64,000 nt of DNA. Origin: Ciona savignyi (lineage: Eukaryota > Chordata > Ascidiacea > Phlebobranchia > Cionidae). The DNA is taken from contig CH002364.1 in the NCBI GenBank assembly GCA_000149265.1, positions 788,833-852,832 of the forward strand, in the 5' to 3' direction. Below, piece after piece: positions 34,351-46,300 of the stretch (within the stretch, counting starts at the first letter, position 1; every line of letters starts with the position of its first letter). Made by a program: the position numbers and the translations under genes. The notes below the pieces were generated by a model that had not been told where the DNA came from, ran no database searches, and saw only the letters and a list, made by a program, of their open reading frames with translations.

Positions 34351-37300
34351 ATGGAAATCAGTAAGTCTAATTCTGACTGTTTTATGAGCAGTGATGGAAG
34401 AGGTTCCCACATATCACGAATTAGAAGTAAATTTATGAGTGCGACAGATGAAAACAACATCCATGATGATACAAAGTCTATAAATGGAAACCCTGATATC
34501 CAGCTAAGAAGGGAGAAGTTTTCATCTGCAAAAAAGGTAGGTTGTCTTTATGCCTTGGTAATTCTGGTTAAGTGTTAAGGAAGCACCATGTCATATATAT
34601 GATACTTTTGGTTAAGGAGGCACCAAACTAGATAACTTTTGTATTTTTTGGTGCCTTCCTGTTTTGCTTGCCACAGTATTTTTTCTGTTATTTGTTGGAT
34701 TTTTAGTTAACGCCATATTTGTTTTGGTATATATGACATGTGTTTTTAAATTGTTGGTGGTAAACGCTGCAGCAAAAGAAACAAAAAATAAAAATTGTAT
34801 TGTGTTTTAAAATATTTCATTTATGCAGTAACATATTGTCTTTTATGTTTTTATTATACAGGTGTTTGAAAGCCTTGGATCCACACCTGTAAAATACAGT
34901 GCTCCACAAGTATTACAAAAACCCGGTGGATTAATTTCTCCAACCAGAACTGCTCCATTAAGTCCGACCAACACTTCTTCGTTCTCATCGTGGTCAACCC
35001 TTATTAGTGAGCCGGATCAAGTAGAGAGGAAAGAATCTCAGACTGATAGTCAAACAAGTAGCAACGAAGTATCTCCACTCAAAAGTGATTTACGTGGAAG
35101 ATCAAGAAATTCCCGTGCGAAACAAAAAATGCCACGAGGTTTGTTTTTTTTTGTACAAAGCCCTTGTATTAGAGTTTAAATACTTCTTATTGCTTCAGGA
35201 GGGTCAGTAGATTCTTTAATTCGGTCTCCTTCATCTGAGAGAGAGGTCATCATTATAGAAGCAAATGCTGATGGGATTAATGGAAGAACTAGGGCTTCAA
35301 GGGGAAGACCCTGCCTTGAAAAAGAAGGAAAAGGTATATGTTGTACATTGTACTGGTACTTCTTACTCCCTGAATTGTGGTTTGAATGGGCTTAGTGTAT
35401 CTAATCTTCCATTTTTATGTTTTAGACAGACCTCGACCGCACATCAGTGAAATTATTTCGACATTTGAGAAACGCTCTAGATCCACTGATAGAAATGATA
35501 ACTACCAACGTAGGAACAGAAGTAAACAGACCAGTCCGAATAAGGGCGGTCCTATACACAGACCGCCCACACCTGCTGCTGAAACTAAATCATATAGGCC
35601 AGCATCACTGGTGGCAGTAAACAATGAGAATAGTGATGTTGGCCGCACAACAGCATCAGTCGTTGCAAACAAGTATCTTGAAGCTATAAACAAGAAGTTG
35701 TCTGACAAAACAAAGCATAGTGCTATTACACCAAGTCCACCTGCCAAAGAAAACTCGCATCATTCCGTCAGCTCACGCTCAGATTCCTCTGATTCAGTTT
35801 TTGTTTCTGGATATCAATCCACCCCTTCTACTCCTGCTCCTGCTGTTCTCTCAGTGACATCTACTCCCCTCTCAGCTCTTCCTTCTGGAGTTCGCCCTCC
35901 AGTTAACTCGCTTGCGTCTGACATCCAACCGCTTACTGTTAACTCTCCTGGAACAATGTCCACGATGGTTTCAGAGCGCCTTAACAAACTCGGAATTATA
36001 GAATCACAACAAGCTGAAAAAACAGCACAGCCTCCTTTGAGACGGAGCAGTTCAAGCAGTATAAACAGCACATCTAGTGTTGGTAGTAACATTACTCGTG
36101 ATATCTCCTACCGTGCCGCTGTGAGAAATCACACACTTCAAGACCGTATGTCAAAGTTTGAAAACATGGAAGGTTCCTCTAAACAGCCTAACAATACACC
36201 ATCCAAGAATGAAGAAAATAACCATCATCTTGCTCGGAAAATCTCTTCTGAATCGAACAACAGCCATGATCAGTCAACTAACTCGATGGAACCCCCAGAT
36301 GAACCTTCCCCAACTATACCAGATTTGCAGGAAAGCAAACATGACGAACCAATTAAAGATGGACATTATCAAACACCTAGATCCATTCCGAAAGACTCGC
36401 TTGCACTGAAAACTCACAATGAAGCCCTTTCAGGCCATTTGTCTCTTGAATCCGACTCCTTTTTGGAAAAATCAGCTATGTCCCAGCAATCACCTCTTAC
36501 CAATAGCATTTTTAAAGCACTGGGGCTGCAAGATTCCTACACTCCAGATTCCTCAAAGCCCGTGGAGCCAGATACTATAGAGCAAGCCTACACCCATCAA
36601 CAAGAGGTTGATGGGTCATTCTCTGCATCATCTGTTTCAAAAGAAGAGGACACTTCATCAGAGCTATACTCTGACACAAAGCATATGGAAAAACCTACAG
36701 AGGAAACTAATTCAAATGACTCAGACATGGAATCTGACGATGATGGACCCACTAGTTATCAGGTAGGAATATAAGTAGAAATATAATTTACTCTTGAGCC
36801 ACTATCCAAATACCTTGGTTAAACGACACTAGTTGCAGAAATGCAAATTTAGCGTTCAAGATCTTTCCAGATTTATTGCTGTGCCCATTAAACATGTTTA
36901 AGTTGTAAAATATTTCAAAGGTGAATGGGATGGAAGGGTATGATGAAGATGAGATAAGCAATGAGCAGATTGAACAAGAAGCACAATCCATTTCATCCAT
37001 GTCAGATGAAGATCATGGTAGGGTTAGAATTGATATTTTGTATGCGTTTCATAGTAAAAATTGTATTTTATGTAATTTGGATTGATTTTTATCATTTTAT
37101 GTTTTAACATATAAATTGCACATGATGTGCAACTCTTAGCTGATGGAGACTCGAAGATACTCACAGATGACAAAGGACTTTATTACTATGAAGTCCCAGG
37201 ACTCCCAGGAGATCCATCTTCAGAGGAAGGGGAAGAAGCAGAGAACATAAACTACCACCCTGCCACCAGAGTATCCTTCAGCACAGCACCTATTCCGGTA

Positions 37301-40300
37301 ACTTTTGCTGCTGTGTGGTCACCCATGGTTTCATTTTGTAGATTTTTTTTTAAATTGATGCTTAGCATTAATAATTTTTTAGGTGTATTGAACACATATT
37401 ATTAAAAACCGGTATAAATTTAGAAGCATGCGACAATAGTGTTTGAACGACGATAAAGTAAAACAGCCTGTATTATTCAAAGATATCTTAAAGTTTATGT
37501 TCACATATGCTATTGTGGCAAGAGCTTACACACAGAGGAGCAAAGCATTGAAATTTTAGTAGTTTATTTATTTATTGTTTCCACGATGATTGACGTGCAA
37601 CAGGAATAGTAAAAGACGGCAAAACACAGTCGTTAAAAAACGTCTATACACACAAGAGTTAAAGTCTGTTGCAGTGATAATTGATGCCAAAATCGGGTCT
37701 GCATGGAAATCCTTGATAACTATTTATCCGTAGTAATGTCAAATATTTCCTTCAGTTCAGACGTGGCATTTTTATGTCGCAGTTCACATTTTTAAACCTT
37801 CGCCTCGACGATAATAATGAGGTGGTTACTTTCAAATCATATAATTAGTGTCTACCTAGACAAAAGAGTACGGTAGTCTGGTGCCAAGCTTAAAAGCTAC
37901 GAACAGCAGCTATGTCACAAACTGATTTACAACGTTAATATTTATCAACCCCCTAGGCGTTCTGTAGAATCGGTGCAATTGAGTTGCTTTGTATTAAACG
38001 CTGTCTTTATGTAATAACAGGGTTTGATACAAGAAGCATGTTTGCTAATTAAATGATATCTTACGACGCATTATATGCAAGCCATGTTTGATCACAAGGA
38101 AATTGATATTTTGTTCGTTGTCCCCACGTTTGGTATACAAATATAAACGGTCAATGTAAAATCTTTATTTACTAATCGTAAGATGTTGTACTATTGTGAA
38201 CGTTGGTGTGCTTTGTATGTGACAAAAAGCAACATGAAAACGTTGCAGATGACCAACCATGTACGTTTCCGCCACACGCTATTTGTTATATATAGGCCAG
38301 GGAGAAGTTAGCTAAGTTCAAGTAATGTAGGCCGAACACTAAATTTGGAATTGTGTACAATTGCTTTCTGGTGACCAATTCTGCAACTAGACTGGTTTTA
38401 ACATGATATATAAAAGAATCAACGTGGTGTTTCAATCGTGGTGTATGTTTGGTAAAAGTCGTGCATAAGCTGACCCCGTGTAACTTTAAAATAGTGTTGA
38501 AACATTTCTGACTGTATGTCTTCAACCAGAACTGCAATAATTTCTTCATTCTGACATCACTTCCTGTATCCGCGGGCCAATCGGCCACTGTTCCTTTAGA
38601 TTTCTTTAAAAGACACATGCTCCACTTAAAAAATCGCAGTTTCCAATAACACTGGAGAATTAATAGTTGTGTGATGTAACGTTACAAATGATTACACGTA
38701 GAGAGACCGAGTGTTAAAACCCGCTTTGTGGTATTACCATCGGTATTTCCAAATCACTTTTATTAACTAAAACCAAACAAAACTTTGTACAAATTACGGG
38801 TATTTCGTCTCAAAAATTCGATCAAAAATTCAATTATTTTCCTTTTGTATTACATACTCTAAAGTCTAAATAAAGGTTAGTTTGGCTTCAGTCAACTATT
38901 CAAATTAAGTTTCTGGTCCGTAACATCATTCTAATTCTCCGTGAAACGAGATGTATTTAAACAAATGCTTGGCGAGCTATAAACCTTTACATGGCAGCTA
39001 CATGGCTTTACAGGGAAACCAATAAAGTGCATCTGTTTTAATTGTATTGAATTGCGGTATCTCCGCAAACCGGTGATAATACTGCGTTTCCTCTAAATGC
39101 GTTGGACACTTCAAGGTTTCAGGTTTCACAGCCATTCGTGATATTACCCAAGCCTATCCCTATTTGTTACAATACTACTTAGTGTTCCATCATAAATCAA
39201 CATCCCACGGCCTCTTAGTGACACGTACCATAGTAGTTACAAATAAACCGCGATTTTCCCGTCCGTGTCTATTCATTTGTTTACTTTGCGGTGAAAGCTA
39301 TGACGAAACAGATTAGAATGACGGAGTCTAAATTGAGTTGGTCAAACAACTTAATGAAGGTGCTTTTCATATAAGTTATCCAAACTGCAATTGAATTAAC
39401 GTCATTTTAAGTTTAAAATTTAAACATATTTTAAAAACTCGTCTGATCTTGTTGTCGATATTTCGTGTTTATGTTTTAAAGTCCAAAAATATCGTATAAA
39501 CAAAAGTGCAGTTGGTATTGTTGTCTTAATTAACTCGTCTTGACCGCATTCTTTGAAAAACGATCATGTTAAAGAAGTGGCTTGCGTTTGGGTTTTAGAA
39601 AAGGCAGTGGGTGTTAGCAGATACCTCATGCCCACAGTTGGATTATCTGAGCCTTTATAGTATGCCTACTGGGTACTGCCTAGTATTAACGAGCTATTTA
39701 AAACTGCAACTTTACAATAAGTTTATTATAAATTAAATTTCCTATTGAAAGAATAGCATGACAAATAAAAACCCTACAAAATTGTGTACTTCTGGTGATC
39801 GTTGCGACGTATAAATTGGTGATGTATTAAGAAATAATTAAGAAAGAAACTGTTAGCATACACATGAGTAATGTTGCCAAAAGACAGTTGTTGATTTGAC
39901 AAACCAACGCAAATCGAAATATCACTTCTCGGTGCCATTGTTCCCGCGACTGAGGCGCCAATTCCTCATTTGGGTCATGCCCGATTGCGTTCGTACCAAT
40001 GTGACGTTTTATCTCGATTCTTCGAAATCTTGTCCAGTTACACACACTCTTTGTTACTTGTGGCAGAACAAAACAAGTGTTTTTAGCAAAGAACATTATG
40101 ATTCTACAGTCTATAACTTGAGCTGTAACAAACCAACAACATCTTATGACACTTATTCGTTTTAAAACGAATTGTTCGTAAGTTTCACGTTTCGCATCAG
40201 TGGCAGAACCCGGAAATGGATTTCCAGTTCCCACGTCTGGTACTGCAAAACGGTTTCCGTGTGCGCCGTATTCAAGCCCACGCTTGCTTTGCATTGTATA

Positions 40301-43300
40301 TCGGCGCTATAAAAGTTTATTGGCCATACCGTTGCCTCTCTGCGCAATTTAATTTTTGAAATTGGAATTTCACCGCCTGAAGCAAGCGTGTCGCAATGGT
40401 GATTGACCGGCACAACGAAATATTTCTTGTTTTAAATTCCTTGCCAAACGCGATTATTGCCAAAGAATAACAGGTTGCACCACTTGCCACATGCTTTCAA
40501 TTGGCTCAATTTACTACCCAAGGGACCGTTTAGGATCGCATTGGTAGCGTGCTCTAAATCGCCTGAGTGTAGGTTCAAGTGTCTGGGCTTTTCTTTATTT
40601 ACACTCATCTGCTGTTCAGGTTCATCTGTTATGACAGCGGATGGTTTGATACCACTCATGCTGCTTGCTGGGTTTATTCACATTTCAAAAATAAACACCT
40701 GCAAAAGAACTGCAAGTTAAGCTTAAGTCAAACTCTTATATACAAGGGGCAAATAGGCCGTATTATGGGTATTTTAAAGTTTAAAAAATCTCATCATAAA
40801 GTTTTTGTATTTACTTTACTGCTAAAGTCACCAAAGACTGAATTACCCAGGTGTTCCTCACCCACTCCACGAGTGACTACGATCGATGCAACGATGACGT
40901 CGATCCAGTCTCTGCATCCGCCGAGTACGAACTCGAGAAACGTGTTGAGTTAATGGACTTGTTCGACGTTGAGCTCGAAAAAGGTGGATTGCATAACCAA
41001 GATGCATTTCATAGTGATGTTTAGTTTAAAATATGTATTTATTTCAATTTTTACTGTATTACTGGGCTATGGTTGATGTAACACATCCCAACACCTGTTT
41101 CCACTTTCTATGTAGTTAAAATGTGCTTTTAACAAAATATTCTTTTTATGTTATCAGGCAAAGTAAAATGTGTGCACATGCTTAACAAGCTAACATTAAT
41201 TCTAATGTTACTGACTATTGCATAAACTAGTTTGTTTTTTCAATGTTGTTCTGTATTTGAATAACTTCCTCAATTTGTAGTTTTGTTTAAACAGCTTGGT
41301 AGTTTTGCCTGTTTCGCTCTCTGGAGCCATCCAGCGGACGCCTTGTTAAATATAAAGTAATTGATATATAAAGTATGTGACCTCTTTTTTTTTTTGTAGT
41401 AAGTTTACTACTTTTCTGATTTCACTGTCATGTATATTCACAAAATCTGCTTAGTATTAATATCTATTTTACTGTATGTTTTAAAGGCTTTACCCAAAGT
41501 GTCTAAATACAGTATTTCTTAACTAATTCTTTCCCAGGTCCCAGTGGTCTAGGGCTGAGCATAATAGGGATGGGTGTGGGGGCGGATGCTGGCCTTGAAA
41601 AACTTGGTATTTTTATCAAAACTATAACGCCGAATGGTGCAGCATTTTTAGATGGACGGTGAGTTTTTAAATAGAGTGGTTAACACTTGATTAGTTAGTT
41701 TTACAGTTTTTGTTTCTTTGATCGTTGTATATTATTTTGTGTTTCTTTTTCAGGATTAAAGTGAATGATCAGATAATAGAAGTGAATGGAAACTCGCTGG
41801 TTGGTGTGACCCAAGCATATGCAGGTGGTGTCCTGCGAAACACAGACGGGATGGTTTACTTTAAAATTGGGCGTGAAAAGGAAGGAACAGAGGATTCAGA
41901 GGTATCATCGGGATAGGATATTTTAAAACTTATGTTTACATAATGACATGTGCAGCATACTGCAGGTATGCAAATTTTTGGGGACAAAAGTATCTTTTAT
42001 GCTTAGTTATTTTAGGTCTCAATGGAATCTTAAGGGAACATATTTTGATTTCACTTTGTTTTTTTCTCCTTTTTCTCTTTCACGCTCCTGACAGGCAAGT
42101 CTAGTCATCAGGTCATTGGGCTGATAGAGTTGTCCCATTAAGTTAAAACTTTCAGTAATCCTAACTGGCATTTTTCTCGGCACCTGGAATTTAACAATAC
42201 TTTGTTATCAGGAAAAATGTAAAAAATAATCCCATTTTTCGCATATTGGGGTTGTTCCCCGTATCTCTTAATTGCTGATATCTCTTCTTCTTGTTATAAA
42301 GAAAAATGTAAAAAATAGGCCATTTTCAGCAATTTTGGAGTTATTGTCGATATCTTTAAATATCTAAGAAAAAAAGTTATTTACCATAAATCAGAAAAGC
42401 ACAATGTTAATTAAAAAAAAACTTAGTTTACCCCAGAAAATCCCCTAAAATAGAATATTTATAATACATCATAAATACACTATTATTACGGGTATGCAAG
42501 AGCTAGACAGTCAACCGAAATAAATAGATAACCAAACGCCAAATCCATCTTTAATCTTTTTCTGGGAAATCCCCCCCAACACTCAACCGCACTTACACCA
42601 GTGATCAGTTTGTTTTACGCTCAATAATAACAGGAATAGAACAAACTAACGTGTTGAACTTTTTAGAGGTGTTAACTAATATGTATTAGATATTCAATGG
42701 CAAATTTTGGGTAAATCTCACCAGCGAAAATGCGTTTCTGCTTGCAGAAACAAACCTCATACGCTTTGTATTAGACATACAATAAAGTGATTAGTTAAAC
42801 AGGGCACAAGTTTTTTTTTGCATAAAGCAACATAGCGTTCAGGCAAAATGTATTTTAAAATCTAAATAGCCACCATTTGAATTTAATGGATTAAGGAAAT
42901 GTATCAATTGACTACCTTCCACTGGCAAAAAAAAATTTTTTGATGCATCTTTATTATTTGTGACACAAATAAATACAGGTTGCCCGGTTGATCCAGCAGT
43001 CTCTGGCACAAGAGAAAATGGACTGGGAGCAGACACATGGTTCCGAAGATGGACAGGTGTGCTAAACTCAGTTTATTTTCTTGCAAAGTATTAATCACAA
43101 TTTGATATGCATTGTTCACATGTTTGTTTTTGTTTTACTTCCATTGTACTTTAATTTTCCTGTGTTTAACCAGAGCGATGAAAATGGACCTGATGAATCG
43201 TGGCGATACGATGGAATGAATGATGGCAGGGTGAGTGTTAAGACTACTTTCTCTTATTCCCATTGAATTGTTTGTAGTAATCCTCACCACCTAAGCTGGA

Positions 43301-46300
43301 TAATATGAAGTTGCAGGATTATTGACGTTGCCTCAAGCATTTTGCAATGCTTATGCCTCTCTTTCACAATCAATTAGATTCGTTTTTTTTATAAGCTGTA
43401 AAGTCAAGTGTGGTGCAGTTTGGTGTGGTATAGTCTAGGTTCAGTCATTTTATGTCGGTGAAAGTCTTAATCTGCCCTAGAAATTGCAACCACCGCCAAG
43501 TTATCCTGAAGTTCCTGAAAAAATGACATCAGCCATTTTACATGGGCGACATGTTGTGCACAGAGATAGTGTTGAGTTTACAAAGCTAAAAGGAATGTCT
43601 CAAAGTCATGTACCAAGTGACGATGAAATATATGATGGTTTGAGGATGGATAGACATGGCAGGGCTGCAGCACATTTTCGGGGTGAAGGTTCTGAGAATG
43701 TTGCCCTGTCACACGATGATGGTATGAGAAATTGTGGAGAGGTTTCACCGAAACCAAAGGTTTGTATTATTGGCTGCACAGCATGGGGGCTCTAATTTCC
43801 TACTAACACTGAGCATGGATGCATACATCAGTTTATAAAAGCCACTGCAAATGCTCTGCTTAACATTGAAGAAGATTATTTTTTAAATGGAAAATTGTTT
43901 TCTTTCAGTTTGTTTGTATCCATATATTAACAAGTTAGGGAAAAAAATGGCAAACACTTTTTGTAGTTCCTCAAAAGTATCCAACAGTAAATCTGAATAT
44001 ATAATATTTAGATTGGGGATCTTCAGTTTGTCCAAGATTTGCGTTTTCAACTTCTTTCTGGCAACTGCTCATGCAGAGCAAGTTGCATTAGATGCATTAC
44101 AAGCTCACCTCGGCGGAGACAATTGAACCTCCCGAGTACTTTGTTGCTCAAACGACCGAGTTTGCGTCAATGCCAGAACGGCACAGTTCATTCTCGTGTG
44201 TCTATGTTTGAATCAGTGTGTAAACAAAAAGGATAAACTTTCATAGCATCATCCTGCTGTCAGTATGAATTGTTATCTTTATTACACAATATTATACGGT
44301 GTCAATCTTTCTGAGTTTATTACCATGTTGATCTGTTCTTTGCATTTTATTACCAACAGTTTGTATCTAACATACCATTGTTCATCTGTTTTTTTATTAA
44401 AAAGATTTATATTTTTTTAATTTAGCATCTATATTTGTAAGATAAATTTATTGCTTATAGATATACACTGAAAATTACTTGGTTTTGTCAAGGAACACAT
44501 GCTTGCATATGTAAGACTTTTAGCAGCTTTGCTTGTTGACAACCTCCAAGGTAATGTATGTTGTAGTGGCTTTATCAGCATCAATTTCCAGTTCGTGTTC
44601 TGTGCTTTGAATTTGAGTTTTGTGTGGGTAGTTAGAATTGTATGGAAGTTTTTTCTTCTCGTGTGTGCGTGGAAAAATAACACTTCTGATTTGTGGTGAA
44701 ACTATCGATCATCTTAACGATGTTGGCAATGTAATTATGTTACACTAAAACTGCAATCGCGTACAATGTGGAAAAAATAACACTTCTGATTTGTGGTGAA
44801 ACTATCGATCATATTAACGATGTTGGCAATGTAATTATGTTACACTAAAACTGCAATCGCGTACGATATGAGAAAAATAACACTTCTGATTTGTGGTGAA
44901 ACTATCGATCTTCTTAATGATGTTGGCAAGGAGACCGGCGTACTTTTGAAGAACAAAAGATAATTTTGTTTTTTAACTCACCTTATATCTGCTTTAAATC
45001 TTTGATGTTTTACCAACTTTGATGTGCTGTTTAAATAGCTTGCTTGTTTTCTGACTTTGTAGCAATACTAACTGAATTGAAGCTGAGGAAAAACACTGGA
45101 TTGAACTAAAACTCCGAACATTAAACTAACTTTTAGAACACACTTAACTCAACATAAAATTAGTAGTCTGTTGATTCAAATCGGTAATTAACTAAATAAA
45201 CTGGTTATTTAAACTACTTAAATTGCCTTCCAGGTTGTAGATACAAGTGATGAAGATTTAAACACTGAAGAATTAGACCAAGCGTTGTCACATGTCCAGG
45301 TAAGTGTGTGTGTGTAGCATATTTCGATTTAAAAGTTAATGAGCGGCCTTCACAACGCATATATAAGCCATTCAACCCATTGTGAAACAACGATGTTGAA
45401 CTATTTGCTCCGGATTATAAAGTCTCCGTCACCCCAGGTATTTGACCTTCCTGAGGAGGAGAAGATATTTGCATCGGAGAATGATGAGGAATATCGATCG
45501 AAGATCAGAGAGCTTTTTATTCGACAGCAAGTCACTGATGCTGAAATTAAACAGCTGAGAGAAAAAAGGTTTGTTGCAACATCTTTAGATTTGCTGTCTA
45601 CTTACATATTTTCCATACCATATTTCCCTTGTATTGGGTAGTGCTTTCATTTAATGTTTTTTTTTATAGTTTAACTATATTACAACAACTACTGTCCAAG
45701 TTACTAAAGATTTAACAGTGTTTGCAATTACATTTCTCTGTGTGTTTTTCATGTAGGTTGAGGAGCAGAATGGCGAAGCGAAAGAAACCAGAGAAGATCT
45801 AGATAGAACCAAGAATGAGCTCGAGAATGCCAAGGAACAAGTCACACTTCTTGACAAGAAATATAACAAGGCTAAGAAATTGATTAAAGAATTCCAACAA
45901 AGGTAAGATAGGATAGGATAGTCATCTTTATCCCCGTGAATGGGAAAAGCAAGGGGGTTAACACACGGGTAATCGTCAGATCATTTTGCGCCCATCGTCG
46001 GGTTACCGGAGTTATTGCAGTGTGTTGTATATGATCGACATGTTCTTTCAATTTGGTAGAACCCTTTAACTCGCTGGGTTCAGGCAATGTCTGTAAAGTG
46101 CCTTGCCCAAGGACACAACTGACTAGCTAGCGACCAGTTTCTCAAGAAAAACACTTAGATATATTTATATTATGATATATTTATATTTTGATATATTTTA
46201 TCCCATTGCCTAGCCCAGCACTGCAAAAAGTTACTTAAAGCTCTCTTACAGGGAAGGGGAGTTTTTAAAACGGGAAGCAAACTTAAAGATGCAAATTACA

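Noticed and set aside
35502-36092. Open minus-strand frames opposite the big neurabin exon
   Set aside because: They are antisense shadows of the Ser/Pro-rich coding exon 35426-36762, with no promoter or domain.
38286-38618. 110-codon minus frame in the neurabin intron
   Set aside because: No recognisable domain, promoter or splice support.
44102-44214. Possible extra neurabin exon ([20 protein letters not shown])
   Set aside because: It starts in phase after an AG but has no in-phase donor and ends in a stop. Exons 43481-43759 and 45234-45299 already join cleanly. An alternative terminal exon remains possible.
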